A DNA stretch of 14,473 nt from ANME-2 cluster archaeon (lineage in GTDB: Archaea; Halobacteriota; Methanosarcinia; Methanosarcinales; Methanocomedenaceae), in contig JAMJFV010000041.1 of the NCBI GenBank assembly GCA_023544495.1, positions 1 through 14,473 of the forward strand, in the 5' to 3' direction. This document shows, piece after piece, positions 6,919 to 13,201 of the stretch (its first letter is position 1; every line of letters starts with the position of its first letter). The notes below the pieces were generated by a model. It saw nothing but the letters and a program-made list of their open reading frames with translations, was not told the DNA's origin and made no database searches. The position numbers and the translations under genes are program-made.

Positions 6919-7545
6919 GTGATTCAAAAACTAAGCGAAGTAGAAAAACTACATCAGATCAAAAAAATTGGTGATAAAAGTGCCCAAAAGGCTATGGTCT
7001 CACTGACCGAGCTGTTAGGAACGGATGTTGAAATGGATGTGACGTCAGCCAACCTGATATCCATATATTCAATTCCACAGATCGTGGGTAATAAAGAAAT
7101 GGTTGGACTATATTCAAATTTCGTCGGGACAATCTCCGGAACTATGCTGTTCCTTTTGAGCACTGATAGTGTAAATGAACTATCGAACATAATGCTTGCT
7201 GATTTTGCAGATGAAGAAACAGATGAGATGTTCACTGATATGCAAAAATCGGTTGTAATTGAAATTGGAAATATCGTCACCTCATCTTTCGTTGATACAT
7301 GGGCGAACACGTTCTCGATCGAACTTTCACATAATACACCTATATTCGGTTATGATTTTGCTGATTCCATTATTGACCATGCGCTAATTAAAGCCGCAAA
7401 TAGTGGAGATTTTGTTATCATGTTCAAGAACAAGTTTTGTGTAGTTGGTATGGATATTAACTTTACAATTCTTATGTTCCCTAATCCTGATAAGCTACAA
7501 AAGGTGTTTGACATGTTCGAACTGGAGAATACTATAAAAAGTTAA
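6919..7545 (+). CDS. cheC: CheY-P phosphatase CheC
   Basis: This is a 208-aa CheC-family protein. CheC removes phosphate from CheY-P and binds CheD, closing an adaptation loop. The family carries two copies of the active-site motif [D/S]x3Ex2N. The second is intact here (S111, E115, N118 in SVVIEIGNI). The first, where the family has EIGN, reads KIGD (residues 16-19), so its Glu and Asn are lost and only one site should work. The start is set at GTG 6919: the stretch 6905-6914 (AGAAGGTGAT) matches nine of ten bases of the archaeal anti-Shine-Dalgarno complement and leaves eight bases from its GG core to the GTG. The upstream in-frame GTG 6910 and ATG 6913 lie inside that site. It is the middle gene of cheY-cheC-cheD. 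Confidence 0.9.
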   Translation: MIQKLSEVEKLHQIKKIGDKSAQKAMVSLTELLGTDVEMDVTSANLISIYSIPQIVGNKEMVGLYSNFVGTISGTMLFLLSTDSVNELSNIMLADFADEETDEMFTDMQKSVVIEIGNIVTSSFVDTWANTFSIELSHNTPIFGYDFADSIIDHALIKAANSGDFVIMFKNKFCVVGMDINFTILMFPNPDKLQKVFDMFELENTIKS

Positions 7546-7587
7546 GAGATAGCTGAACAGGTACATAATCTTCATAAAAACGATTCC

Positions 7588-8091
7588 ATGAAAACGCTAA
7601 AAATTGTCCGGATGGCAGATGTAAAAGTTGCCACAGACGATTACCGCCTGATAACAGTGGGGCTTGGTTCTTGTGTGGGAGTTACACTCTATAGCCCAAG
7701 AATAAAAGTCGGAGGGCTGGCACATATTATGCTGCCTGATAGTAGCAGGGCACGTTTAACCATTGCCAATGGCAACGGCCGGAATTATCTGGCAAAATAT
7801 GCAGATACTTCGATAGACCTGATGATACATGAAATGCAGGAACTCGGGGCCAGCAAATCAACATTAGTTGCAAAGATAGCCGGAGGAGCACACATGTTCC
7901 AGTGTAACGGCAACGGTCAATTGAAGATCGGGGAAGAGAATATCCTTGCTGTTAAGAAGAAACTGGGTGATTTGCGTATTGAAATTATTGCAGAGGATAC
8001 CGGAGACGATTATGGACGGACATTGGAATTTGATGTTGGTACCGGCATATTGGTTGTCAAATCTGTAAGAAAAGGTCTGATTGAGCTGTGA
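7588..8091 (+). CDS. cheD: Chemoreceptor glutamine deamidase CheD
   Basis: This is a 167-aa protein of normal CheD length. CheD deamidates glutamines in chemoreceptor methylation helices and is held in check by binding CheC. The catalytic triad is visible: T23, C29 in GLGSCVGV, and H46 in GGLAHIMLP. Their spacing (6 and 17) matches that in the Thermotoga enzyme (T21, C27, H44). The GGAHMF motif (about 99-104) is also typical. The ATG at 7588 gives the usual CheD N-terminus; its ribosome binding site is weak, and a later ATG at 7612 would remove part of the first strand. It lies 42 bases after cheC in the same direction. CheY, CheC and CheD without CheA, CheB, CheR or CheW suggests a split chemotaxis locus. 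Confidence 0.95.
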   Translation: MKTLKIVRMADVKVATDDYRLITVGLGSCVGVTLYSPRIKVGGLAHIMLPDSSRARLTIANGNGRNYLAKYADTSIDLMIHEMQELGASKSTLVAKIAGGAHMFQCNGNGQLKIGEENILAVKKKLGDLRIEIIAEDTGDDYGRTLEFDVGTGILVVKSVRKGLIEL

Positions 8092-8252
8092 TGAGGGATT
8101 TTAATGTACTCCGGGAAATGACATATATTTTTTTAAAGTTAATCCGACTAAAAGTAAGGATTTTCTCGGTGCTAATGTTCCTGTTCTTTTCAAACCGATT
8201 ATTCTGGAATTGGATCCTTATATTTTGTGATAAACTATTTCTATATTATTAA
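8091..8252 (+). CDS. Possible 53-aa hydrophobic small protein coupled to cheD
   Basis: An ATG at 8091-8093 overlaps the cheD stop as TGATG, the arrangement used for translational coupling. It opens a 53-codon frame ending with TAA at 8250-8252. The peptide has a basic first half (LKLIRLKVR) followed by a strongly hydrophobic stretch with Phe, Leu and Trp (about 24-45), so it could be a single-pass membrane protein. Against it, there is no good ribosome binding site. A T7 run at 8128-8134 looks like a transcription terminator for cheD, and an AT-rich sequence gives such peptides by chance. No family is recognised. Confidence 0.3.
   Translation: MRDFNVLREMTYIFLKLIRLKVRIFSVLMFLFFSNRLFWNWILIFCDKLFLYY
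8128..8134 (+). terminator. Oligo-T stretch after cheD
   Basis: Seven T residues start 37 bases after the cheD stop. In archaea a U-tract of this length can end transcription, which would separate the che genes from the radB cluster. No stable stem precedes it. This reading competes with the small ORF at 8091-8252. Confidence 0.35.
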
Positions 8253-8293
8253 CATCAATATTCTCTATCACAGCATGGGTTTCATTCTCTCAG

Positions 8294-9214
8294 GTGTTCG
8301 ATTTGAAAAATAGCCAGTTAAACCATTTAAAGGATGTAGTAAGTGAATCACATCAAGTCAGAACCTTGAGAGTGGCAGGTGAATGGATACTGGTATTCAG
8401 GGCACCCGCAGAAGATTCAGATGTAATACAAAGTATCAAGGATTTGCTGCAGAAAATGGATATCGAAGATATCCGGTACCTTGATTCTGTTGTAATGGTG
8501 ACCGGCAGGAAATTTGTAAAAGTGCAAAGCAATCTTATTGAAGACCTGTTAGGTGACAGGATAAATGTGCAGCTTATTATTAATAAGATGAGAGATGACC
8601 TGGATCGGGAGTTCGGGTTCAAGATCTATGAACGAGGACCGCACAGGAGAATGGCTATACGGGTCCCTCTTGATCATATCAAGGATTTCACCGATGCCTT
8701 CACACCGAAGATAAAGGAAGCATTATTGAAAAATGACGATCTGACACCTGATACTATAGGTAACATAATTTCAGTCTATTTGATAGCAGATGAAACATTT
8801 GTACGGCTTGAACCGGATCTATTTTTCAGGGAAATATTAGACCTGCCAGTTGATATTGTCTTGCAGACCGATGAAACTGAACAACCCGCTGACAGGGCAG
8901 GTATTATCTATGGAGAATCACCTCAGGAACTGGTGGAACTGGCATTGAATAAATTGAAAGGTTACAGGAAATTCAGGGACATTATGTGTATCGATGCTGC
9001 TGGAGTAACGTATGATTTTGATGCATTTGCCGATAACGGGGATGACAGTGTACTGATAAAATACCTGGATACGCCCACACCCGATGACGTAAATATAATG
9101 AAATTATACATGAATTCCCTGCCTGCTAAAAGTGGCTGGATATTGACAGGTGAGCCGTCAGTGGAGATGGAGCAGACCGAAGGAATTTCACTATTGACCA
9201 TTAAAGACCTGTAA
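8294..9214 (+). CDS. Unrecognised protein with possible restriction-endonuclease-like C-terminal fold, linked to radB
   Basis: This is a 306-aa soluble protein with no signal peptide or membrane helix. I recognise no family for residues 1-205, which alternate helices and strands and contain a charged central part (DDLDREFGFKIYERGPHRR). Residues about 206-306 have the order helix (SPQELVELALNKLKGYRKF), strand with acidic residues (YDFDAFA, D241/D243), strand ending in Lys (SVLIKY, K256), helix, strand (GWILTG), then GISLLTIKDL. That order resembles Mrr-like PD-(D/E)xK nuclease folds, which end in a similar gI.Li...L pattern. The Glu/Gln before the Lys is Leu here, so activity is doubtful. The fold call is inference. 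GTG 8294 is the most upstream likely start; a stop lies in frame at 8231, and TTG 8303 is an alternative. radB begins 13 bases after the stop, so the two are almost certainly co-transcribed. Confidence 0.75.
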   Translation: MFDLKNSQLNHLKDVVSESHQVRTLRVAGEWILVFRAPAEDSDVIQSIKDLLQKMDIEDIRYLDSVVMVTGRKFVKVQSNLIEDLLGDRINVQLIINKMRDDLDREFGFKIYERGPHRRMAIRVPLDHIKDFTDAFTPKIKEALLKNDDLTPDTIGNIISVYLIADETFVRLEPDLFFREILDLPVDIVLQTDETEQPADRAGIIYGESPQELVELALNKLKGYRKFRDIMCIDAAGVTYDFDAFADNGDDSVLIKYLDTPTPDDVNIMKLYMNSLPAKSGWILTGEPSVEMEQTEGISLLTIKDL

Positions 9215-9227
9215 TGGAGACGTACTA

Positions 9228-9941
9228 TTGACAGCAGATATGCATAACGAAAATGACAATAAAAGTGCAAAGGATAAACGTATGCCGTCAGGAAGTGATA
9301 ACCTGGATGCTTTGCTTGGCGGAGGCATCGAACGTGGCATAATCACCCAGGTTTACGGTGCATCGGGTACTGGTAAGACAAATATCTGCACACAGCTTGC
9401 AGTACAGTGTATCAGAAATGGGGAAAGGGCTGTGATCATTGATACTGAAGGGTTCTCAGCTGAACGTTTCAGCCAGATAGCAAAAAATGATGCAAAAGAG
9501 CTGGCAAAAGACCTTATCATCTATGAACCAAAGGATTTCCAGCAGCAGTATTCTGCAGTCGTGGATGTTGAAAAGCTGGCCGGTACCGGTATCGGGCTGG
9601 TTATCGTTGACTCTGCTACCCTCTTTTACCGGTTCGGATTATCACCTGACGATGAAGGAAATGCACATACGAGGCGAAAATTGGTGGAACAGCTGGCAGG
9701 GCTTCACAGACTCGCACGAAAATTTGATATGGCAGTTGTTATCACGAACCAGGTCTACACTGATACCAAAACCGGAGGAGTTTGTCCTCTGGGGGGGAAC
9801 CTTATAGAACATATTTCAAAGACCATAATCAAAATGGAAAGGACAGGGAATAACAGGCGCAGGGCCGTCCTGATGAAACACCGCTCACGGGAAGAAGGGC
9901 AGATTGTTGAACTTATCATTACTGCTGAAGGTATTCTGTAG
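9228..9941 (+). CDS. radB: DNA repair and recombination protein RadB
   Basis: This is a 237-aa RecA/RadA-family ATPase core without the N-terminal HhH domain of RadA, which is the defining layout of euryarchaeal RadB. Walker A is GASGTGKT (44-51), Walker B is LVIVD (124-128), and ITNQVY (172-177) is the conserved strand found in RadA/Rad51 proteins. RadB binds DNA and acts as a RadA accessory or mediator in homologous recombination. In Pyrococcus it has been reported to bind the Hjc resolvase. The TTG at 9228 is chosen as start because GGAG (9216-9219) lies eight bases upstream; the first ATG, at 9240, would be 20 bases from it. The residues before about 19 are polar and probably disordered. 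It sits between the 306-aa gene (13-base gap) and the DUF2240 gene (8-base gap). Confidence 0.95.
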   Translation: MTADMHNENDNKSAKDKRMPSGSDNLDALLGGGIERGIITQVYGASGTGKTNICTQLAVQCIRNGERAVIIDTEGFSAERFSQIAKNDAKELAKDLIIYEPKDFQQQYSAVVDVEKLAGTGIGLVIVDSATLFYRFGLSPDDEGNAHTRRKLVEQLAGLHRLARKFDMAVVITNQVYTDTKTGGVCPLGGNLIEHISKTIIKMERTGNNRRRAVLMKHRSREEGQIVELIITAEGIL

Positions 9942-9949
9942 GGAACATT

Positions 9950-10411
9950 ATGAGCGACATATTATTCACCGCCGCCCAGCCCTTTAAAAGAAAGGGAATT
10001 AATTGTTTGAAGGAGAGTGAATTTGTGATGACCCTGTCCATGGACCTTAACTGGTTCAAACCTGATATTGCCAAGGCCTTTGTGCAGGCAGCCGTGGATA
10101 ATGGCGTCATTGCCCGGAATAAGGGGATGCTAAAAGCACTGTTCAATTTAGAGGATGTGGAGATCCCGATGGGATTTAAGCCTGATGCGTCGGTGTTCCA
10201 GGAAAAAGATGTGTTCGAGCAGATAGTCGACAGGATAATGGGCAGTACCGGGCTTGAAAAACGTAATATTGTTGCGCGCATCAATAAGAAGCGCAGTGAG
10301 ACTGCGGGATTGTTCACCATTGATGTGCTGGGGATACTGGTTGCCAAGGAGCATGGCGTCATGGTCGATGACCTGATAGAAAAATCATACCGGAACCTGT
10401 TGAAAGGGTGA
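9950..10411 (+). CDS. DUF2240 family protein
   Basis: This is a 153-aa archaeal protein matching my memory of DUF2240 (COG3612). It has an N-terminal AAQPFKRKG and an EFVMTLSMDLNWF.P..A stretch, then VEIPMGFKP, then a helical C-terminal half. The N-terminal part looks like a winged-helix or other small helical fold (ESEFVMTLSMDLNWFKPDIA, then VDNGVIARNKG). It has no membrane segment or catalytic motif. The family's biochemical function is not known to me. ATG 9950 has AGGGAA just upstream. It follows radB by eight bases, so it belongs to the same transcript as radB and the 306-aa gene, which hints at a role in DNA transactions. That link is inference from position only. Confidence 0.85.
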   Translation: MSDILFTAAQPFKRKGINCLKESEFVMTLSMDLNWFKPDIAKAFVQAAVDNGVIARNKGMLKALFNLEDVEIPMGFKPDASVFQEKDVFEQIVDRIMGSTGLEKRNIVARINKKRSETAGLFTIDVLGILVAKEHGVMVDDLIEKSYRNLLKG

Positions 10412-10426
10412 CAGATATGGAGGGGA

Positions 10427-10528
10427 ACGGGAAGGAATGTCATGACGGAACAAAGAGTGATTACTGCAATTCCTTCCCGTACATATTGTACGATAGTGGA
10501 TTGACTGTTCGGCTATTATAGTGTAGCC
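10427..10528. terminator. Series of three hairpins between convergent genes
   Basis: Between the DUF2240 gene and the convergent radical SAM gene lie three inverted repeats. The first is a perfect 12-bp stem, ACGGGAAGGAAT (10427-10438) with ATTCCTTCCCGT (10469-10480), around a 30-base loop. The second is GTACA-TAT-TGTAC (10479-10491). The third is GGCTA-N8-TAGCC (10511-10528). The first stem is long enough to be significant in a 147-bp gap. A two-way transcription stop or a transcript-stabilising structure is likely; T-runs are absent, so it is not a classical archaeal terminator. A short 34-codon frame at 10417-10521 overlaps it and is probably chance. Confidence 0.45.
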
Positions 10529-10558
10529 AAGAGGGGAGTGAAAGTATTACACCGGGAA

Positions 10559-11233
10559 TTATGGGTCAGGCAGTACAATCCGCCTGTGTGTGGGATGGCT
10601 GCGATTCTCCATTGAACTGGAAACATTACCAAGATACTTGCCGGCAGCTTTGACAGCAGCATATATCTCTTGCGGCACGGGTCGTCTGGAAAAGCCTCTT
10701 ACTGGCATGTAGCGTATGATCTTGTATCTGATATTGCCGATTGTTGATAAAAATGCTGCTATGTGCCCGATCTCGTCGATATCCACCACATGAGGGACAT
10801 AGACAGTGCTTACTTCAAAATCGAATCCCCGGTCATAGAGCAATCGTATGGCTTCCAGTACCCTGCTATTGTCCTTACCCGTATACCACCTGTGTAGTTG
10901 CTGGTCCAGTGCTTTCAGGTCTATGTGGACGGTAATGCCGGTAAGGTTTTCCAGCAGTGCCTTATCCAGGCAATGTCCGTTGGTGGAAAGAATAACTTTG
11001 TGCCCCTCCAGTTCGTGCATGAGCGATAGCAGCCCTTCACCATCAATAGTAGGTTCGCCTCCGGCCAGCATCACTTCCCTGCCCTTCGGTATGTGTTCGG
11101 TTATGCGGGCTGCTGATATTTCTACGCCTCCCTGGTGCCGTTCATTGCTAAAGCAGCCCAGGCACTTGAAGTTGCATCCCGATACCTGCACGGTGCATCG
11201 TGTATCTGAAAGGGCAAGATAGGATATACGCAT
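10559..11233 (-). CDS. Radical SAM protein, PflA/NrdG activase-like
   Basis: This is a 224-aa single-domain radical SAM enzyme. The [4Fe-4S] cluster motif is C20-x3-C24-x2-C27 (CNFKCLGC). GGEP (58-61) contacts the SAM amino group, STNG (83-86) follows, and HIDLKALD (103-110) is typical of pyruvate formate-lyase activase and anaerobic ribonucleotide reductase activase types (COG1180/COG0602). There is no extra ferredoxin domain. It probably makes a 5'-deoxyadenosyl radical to activate a partner enzyme or modify a substrate. No glycyl-radical enzyme gene is in the window, so the substrate is unknown. The ATG at 11233 has no ribosome binding site; a TATA box 26 bases upstream suggests a leaderless message. 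It is divergent from the methyltransferase gene. Confidence 0.85.
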   Translation of the reverse strand: MRISYLALSDTRCTVQVSGCNFKCLGCFSNERHQGGVEISAARITEHIPKGREVMLAGGEPTIDGEGLLSLMHELEGHKVILSTNGHCLDKALLENLTGITVHIDLKALDQQLHRWYTGKDNSRVLEAIRLLYDRGFDFEVSTVYVPHVVDIDEIGHIAAFLSTIGNIRYKIIRYMPVRGFSRRPVPQEIYAAVKAAGKYLGNVSSSMENRSHPTHRRIVLPDP

Positions 11234-11256
11234 GTTCGGGTGGTAATATCCTATTT

Positions 11257-11264
11257 GATATAAG
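11257..11264 (-). promoter_or_regulatory. TATA box of a leaderless radical SAM gene
   Basis: On the minus strand this reads CTTATATC, close to the archaeal TATA consensus, with CAAATAC just upstream in the BRE position. Its centre is about 26-27 bases before the ATG at 11233, so transcription should start at or within a base or two of the start codon. The lack of any ribosome binding site before the ATG fits this. Confidence 0.55.
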
Positions 11265-11336
11265 GTATTTGACTGTTGGTTTTAAAATCAGTAATGCATA
11301 GTTAGAGTGCACAGTATTTACAAAATCGTGCAATAC

Positions 11337-11344
11337 TTTTTTAT
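11337..11344 (+). promoter_or_regulatory. Candidate TATA box for the methyltransferase gene
   Basis: TTTTTTAT lies about 36 bases before the ATG at 11377, so transcription would start near 11366 with a short leader holding AAAGGG (11365-11370), six bases from the ATG. The element is only loosely like the consensus. Confidence 0.3.
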
Positions 11345-11376
11345 GGGATGGATACTTAATTCTCAAAGGGATTTAC

Positions 11377-11962
11377 ATGTCACATAAATTCGATGCCAAA
11401 AAGGTCGCGGTGCTGGATGATCCGGGGCGAAAGGAATTCCTTGACCCTGAGACCATCCTTGATATGCTCGACCTGAATGAAAACGCTGTCTTTGTGGATA
11501 TCGGTGCTGGTACCGGGTATTTTGCACTACCTGCGGCCGTACGTGTAAGAGAGGTTTATGCCCTGGATATACTTGATGAGATGGTGGAAGCTCTACGAAG
11601 CAGGGCCAGATCCGAAAACATGAACAATCTCAAGCCTATGAAGTCCGGAGAGTCCAGTTTTCCCCTGGCTGACAATGTTGCTGATGTGGTATTCATGGCA
11701 AACGTATTCCATGAACTTGATGACCACACCCTGGCTTAAAGAAGTCCTGCGCATATTGAAACGCGACGGCATCCTGGCAGTGGTTGACTGGAAAAAAGAG
11801 GAGACACCGATGGGACCGCCCGTGGAACACAGGTTCTCTGAACTGGATGTTACTGAAATATTACGGTTGAATGGATTCTCACAGGTGGAAACAAGAGAAG
11901 CAGGACCGTATCATTACCTGGTAGTGTGTTCCAGACAACCGGAGCGGCCGGAAGCATTGTGA
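11377..11962 (+). pseudogene. Class I SAM-dependent methyltransferase broken by a frameshift
   Basis: The first part (11377-11739, 120 codons) holds the Rossmann start. Motif I is VDIGAGTG (residues 40-47), followed by an acidic ALDILDEM loop (62-69) and FMANVFHELDD, then a TAA at 11737-11739. The continuation, LKEVLRILKRDGILAVVDWKKEE through GPYHYLVVCS, lies in the next frame to 11962. Joined, they make a normal methyltransferase of about 195 aa. The break is around 11725-11737. Loss of two bases after CTGGC would restore HTLALKEV, the usual spacing; one extra base in the CCC or GG run would also explain it. Either the gene is inactive or the sequence has an error; no known recoding signal is obvious. 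ATG 11377 has AAAGGG six bases upstream. The methyl acceptor is unknown. A hairpin (11960-11976) and a T7 run follow the stop. Confidence 0.85.
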
Positions 11963-12000
11963 CAGTGAGCATGTCAAACATATCTTGTTCCTGTTTTTTT
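11960..12000 (+). terminator. Hairpin and oligo-T after the methyltransferase
   Basis: TGACA (11960-11964) pairs with TGTCA (11972-11976) over the stop codon region. A run of seven T follows at 11994-12000, with more T-rich sequence to 12005. The T-run is the more telling part for an archaeal terminator; the stem is short and 17 bases away. Confidence 0.45.
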
Positions 12001-12044
12001 ATTTTCCCTTACAAATGCATTTTGCATAATTTCCGGACTGAAGT

Positions 12045-12242
12045 TCATTTGTATCTTCCCAGTATCTGCATTGGCAGTGCATAACGATTCACTGGTTTGA
12101 AATTTATCCAATGTTTCGAATTTGATACTTTTCCGACAATCGCTTCTATCGACTTTACGAGCATGGAACTTTTATTGTCTTCAGTCACCCGTACACCCCA
12201 TACAAATTGTAACGGAGCCTGTATAGCATTTCCATTATCTTC
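12045..12242 (-). pseudogene. 65-codon fragment of a lost gene, 3' end only
   Basis: In the 312-bp gap after nifB, the minus strand has an open frame from just after a TAG (12245-12243) to a TGA (12047-12045). The 65 residues look like real protein, with segments such as APLQFVWGVRVTEDNKSS, LVKSIEAIVGKV and FKPVNRYALPMQILGRYK. There is no start codon at its front; the first in-frame ATG would give only 39 residues, and no ribosome binding site is present. This is what the C-terminus of a gene that lost its 5' part would look like. I do not recognise the family. Chance is possible but less likely, given the balanced composition. The remaining gap bases hold the T-run near 11994, a small palindrome (ATGCA-TTT-TGCAT, 12014-12026), and nothing else I can name. 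Confidence 0.45.
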
Positions 12243-12274
12243 CTAAAACAAAACAGCACAGATAACCCCTTCAC

Positions 12275-13165
12275 TCACCCATGGTAATACTCACTCTGCG
12301 CCCGCTTCTGCACCGGCGACCCGCAGGGTTCCTCCCCTGGCACACCCACCGCATCGGCCCGGCATTGCTGGCACAGCCTGAACTGGGGCATGTACTCCTC
12401 AGCCAGCGTCCTCACCAGGTTCAGGTCCTCGCACGTCGGCGGCTCCGAGCCCTCGAAATCGTACAGCGGGATAAGCGGGATAATATTCATGATAGCAGCA
12501 CCGGATTCGGCCGCCTTTTTGGCAATATCCTCGATCTCGTCCATGTTAATATCAGGCAGCAGCACCGTATTGGTCTTGACAATAAGTCCTGCCTCACTGG
12601 CCTTTCTGATGCCTTCCCACTGCTTCTCCAGCAACAGTTCGGCAGCTTCCAGGCCTTTGTAGGTCTTGTCGTGGTACCGCACCCAGTGGTATATCTTGGC
12701 AGCGGTCTCGGGCTTGACAGCATTCACGGTCACGGTCACGCTGCTCACACCAACCGCTTTCAACTCATCGATCTTCTCGCTGAGCAGCAGCCCGTTGGAT
12801 GCAACACACTTGATCAGGTCGGGATACTTCTCATGCACCAGGCGCAGAGTCTCGAACGTTGATTCATTGGCCAGGGCCTCGGCAGGACCCGCAATACCAA
12901 CCACTTTCAGGTTCTCCATCTCCCCGACATACTTGTCTACCCGCTCCAGTGCCTCCTGCGGCGTAATGATCCCGCTGGTCACACCGGGCCTATGCTCGCA
13001 TTTATCGATCTTACGGATGCAGTACCCGCACTGGATATTGCACTTTGGCGCAACCGGCAGATGGATGCGGGCGGTCTTGAAATGCATCTTCTCGTTGTAA
13101 CAGGGATGCACGCTCGTCACGTGTGAGAATTTGGAACCTACATCTCCCCAGCGTTCTTCTTTCAT
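12275..13165 (-). CDS. nifB: NifB-type radical SAM FeMo-cofactor biosynthesis protein, short archaeal form
   Basis: This is a 296-aa protein without the C-terminal NifX-like domain, as in methanogen NifB. NifB fuses two [4Fe-4S] clusters and inserts carbide and sulfur to make NifB-co, the core of nitrogenase cofactors. Motifs in order: HPC (20-22), RIHLPVAPKCNIQCGYC with the radical SAM triad C42/C46/C49, E57-x-R59-P60 followed by GVTS, AGPA (92-95), TVTVN (144-148), and C265-x2-C268-RADAVG. All expected cysteines for the K1/K2 clusters appear present. The oddity is AGPA where family members usually have AGPG. GAGG (13176-13173) lies seven bases before the ATG at 13165. It follows gatB by 36 bases, so they may share a transcript, although an AT-rich TATA-like stretch (about 13178-13186) lies between. 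No nifHDK genes are in the window, so a role in nitrogen fixation cannot be shown. Confidence 0.9.
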   Translation of the reverse strand: MKEERWGDVGSKFSHVTSVHPCYNEKMHFKTARIHLPVAPKCNIQCGYCIRKIDKCEHRPGVTSGIITPQEALERVDKYVGEMENLKVVGIAGPAEALANESTFETLRLVHEKYPDLIKCVASNGLLLSEKIDELKAVGVSSVTVTVNAVKPETAAKIYHWVRYHDKTYKGLEAAELLLEKQWEGIRKASEAGLIVKTNTVLLPDINMDEIEDIAKKAAESGAAIMNIIPLIPLYDFEGSEPPTCEDLNLVRTLAEEYMPQFRLCQQCRADAVGVPGEEPCGSPVQKRAQSEYYHG

Positions 13166-13201
13166 GTTCTAACCTCATATATGATATTACAACGATTTGA
13201 T

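Noticed and set aside
8226..8272. TGTGATA / TATCACA inverted repeat before the 306-aa gene
   Set aside because: Seven-base arms separated by 33 bases are expected by chance in AT-rich DNA and overlap the possible small ORF.
9919..10443. 174-aa minus-strand open frame over the DUF2240 gene
   Set aside because: It lies antisense to a recognised family member with a ribosome binding site and shows Ser/Pro-rich shadow composition.
12281..12862. 193-aa plus-strand open frame opposite nifB
   Set aside because: It is antisense to a gene with all NifB motifs, its peptide is Arg/His/Leu-rich as expected for a GC-rich shadow, and it has no family features. The 12666-13100 frame was rejected for the same reason.
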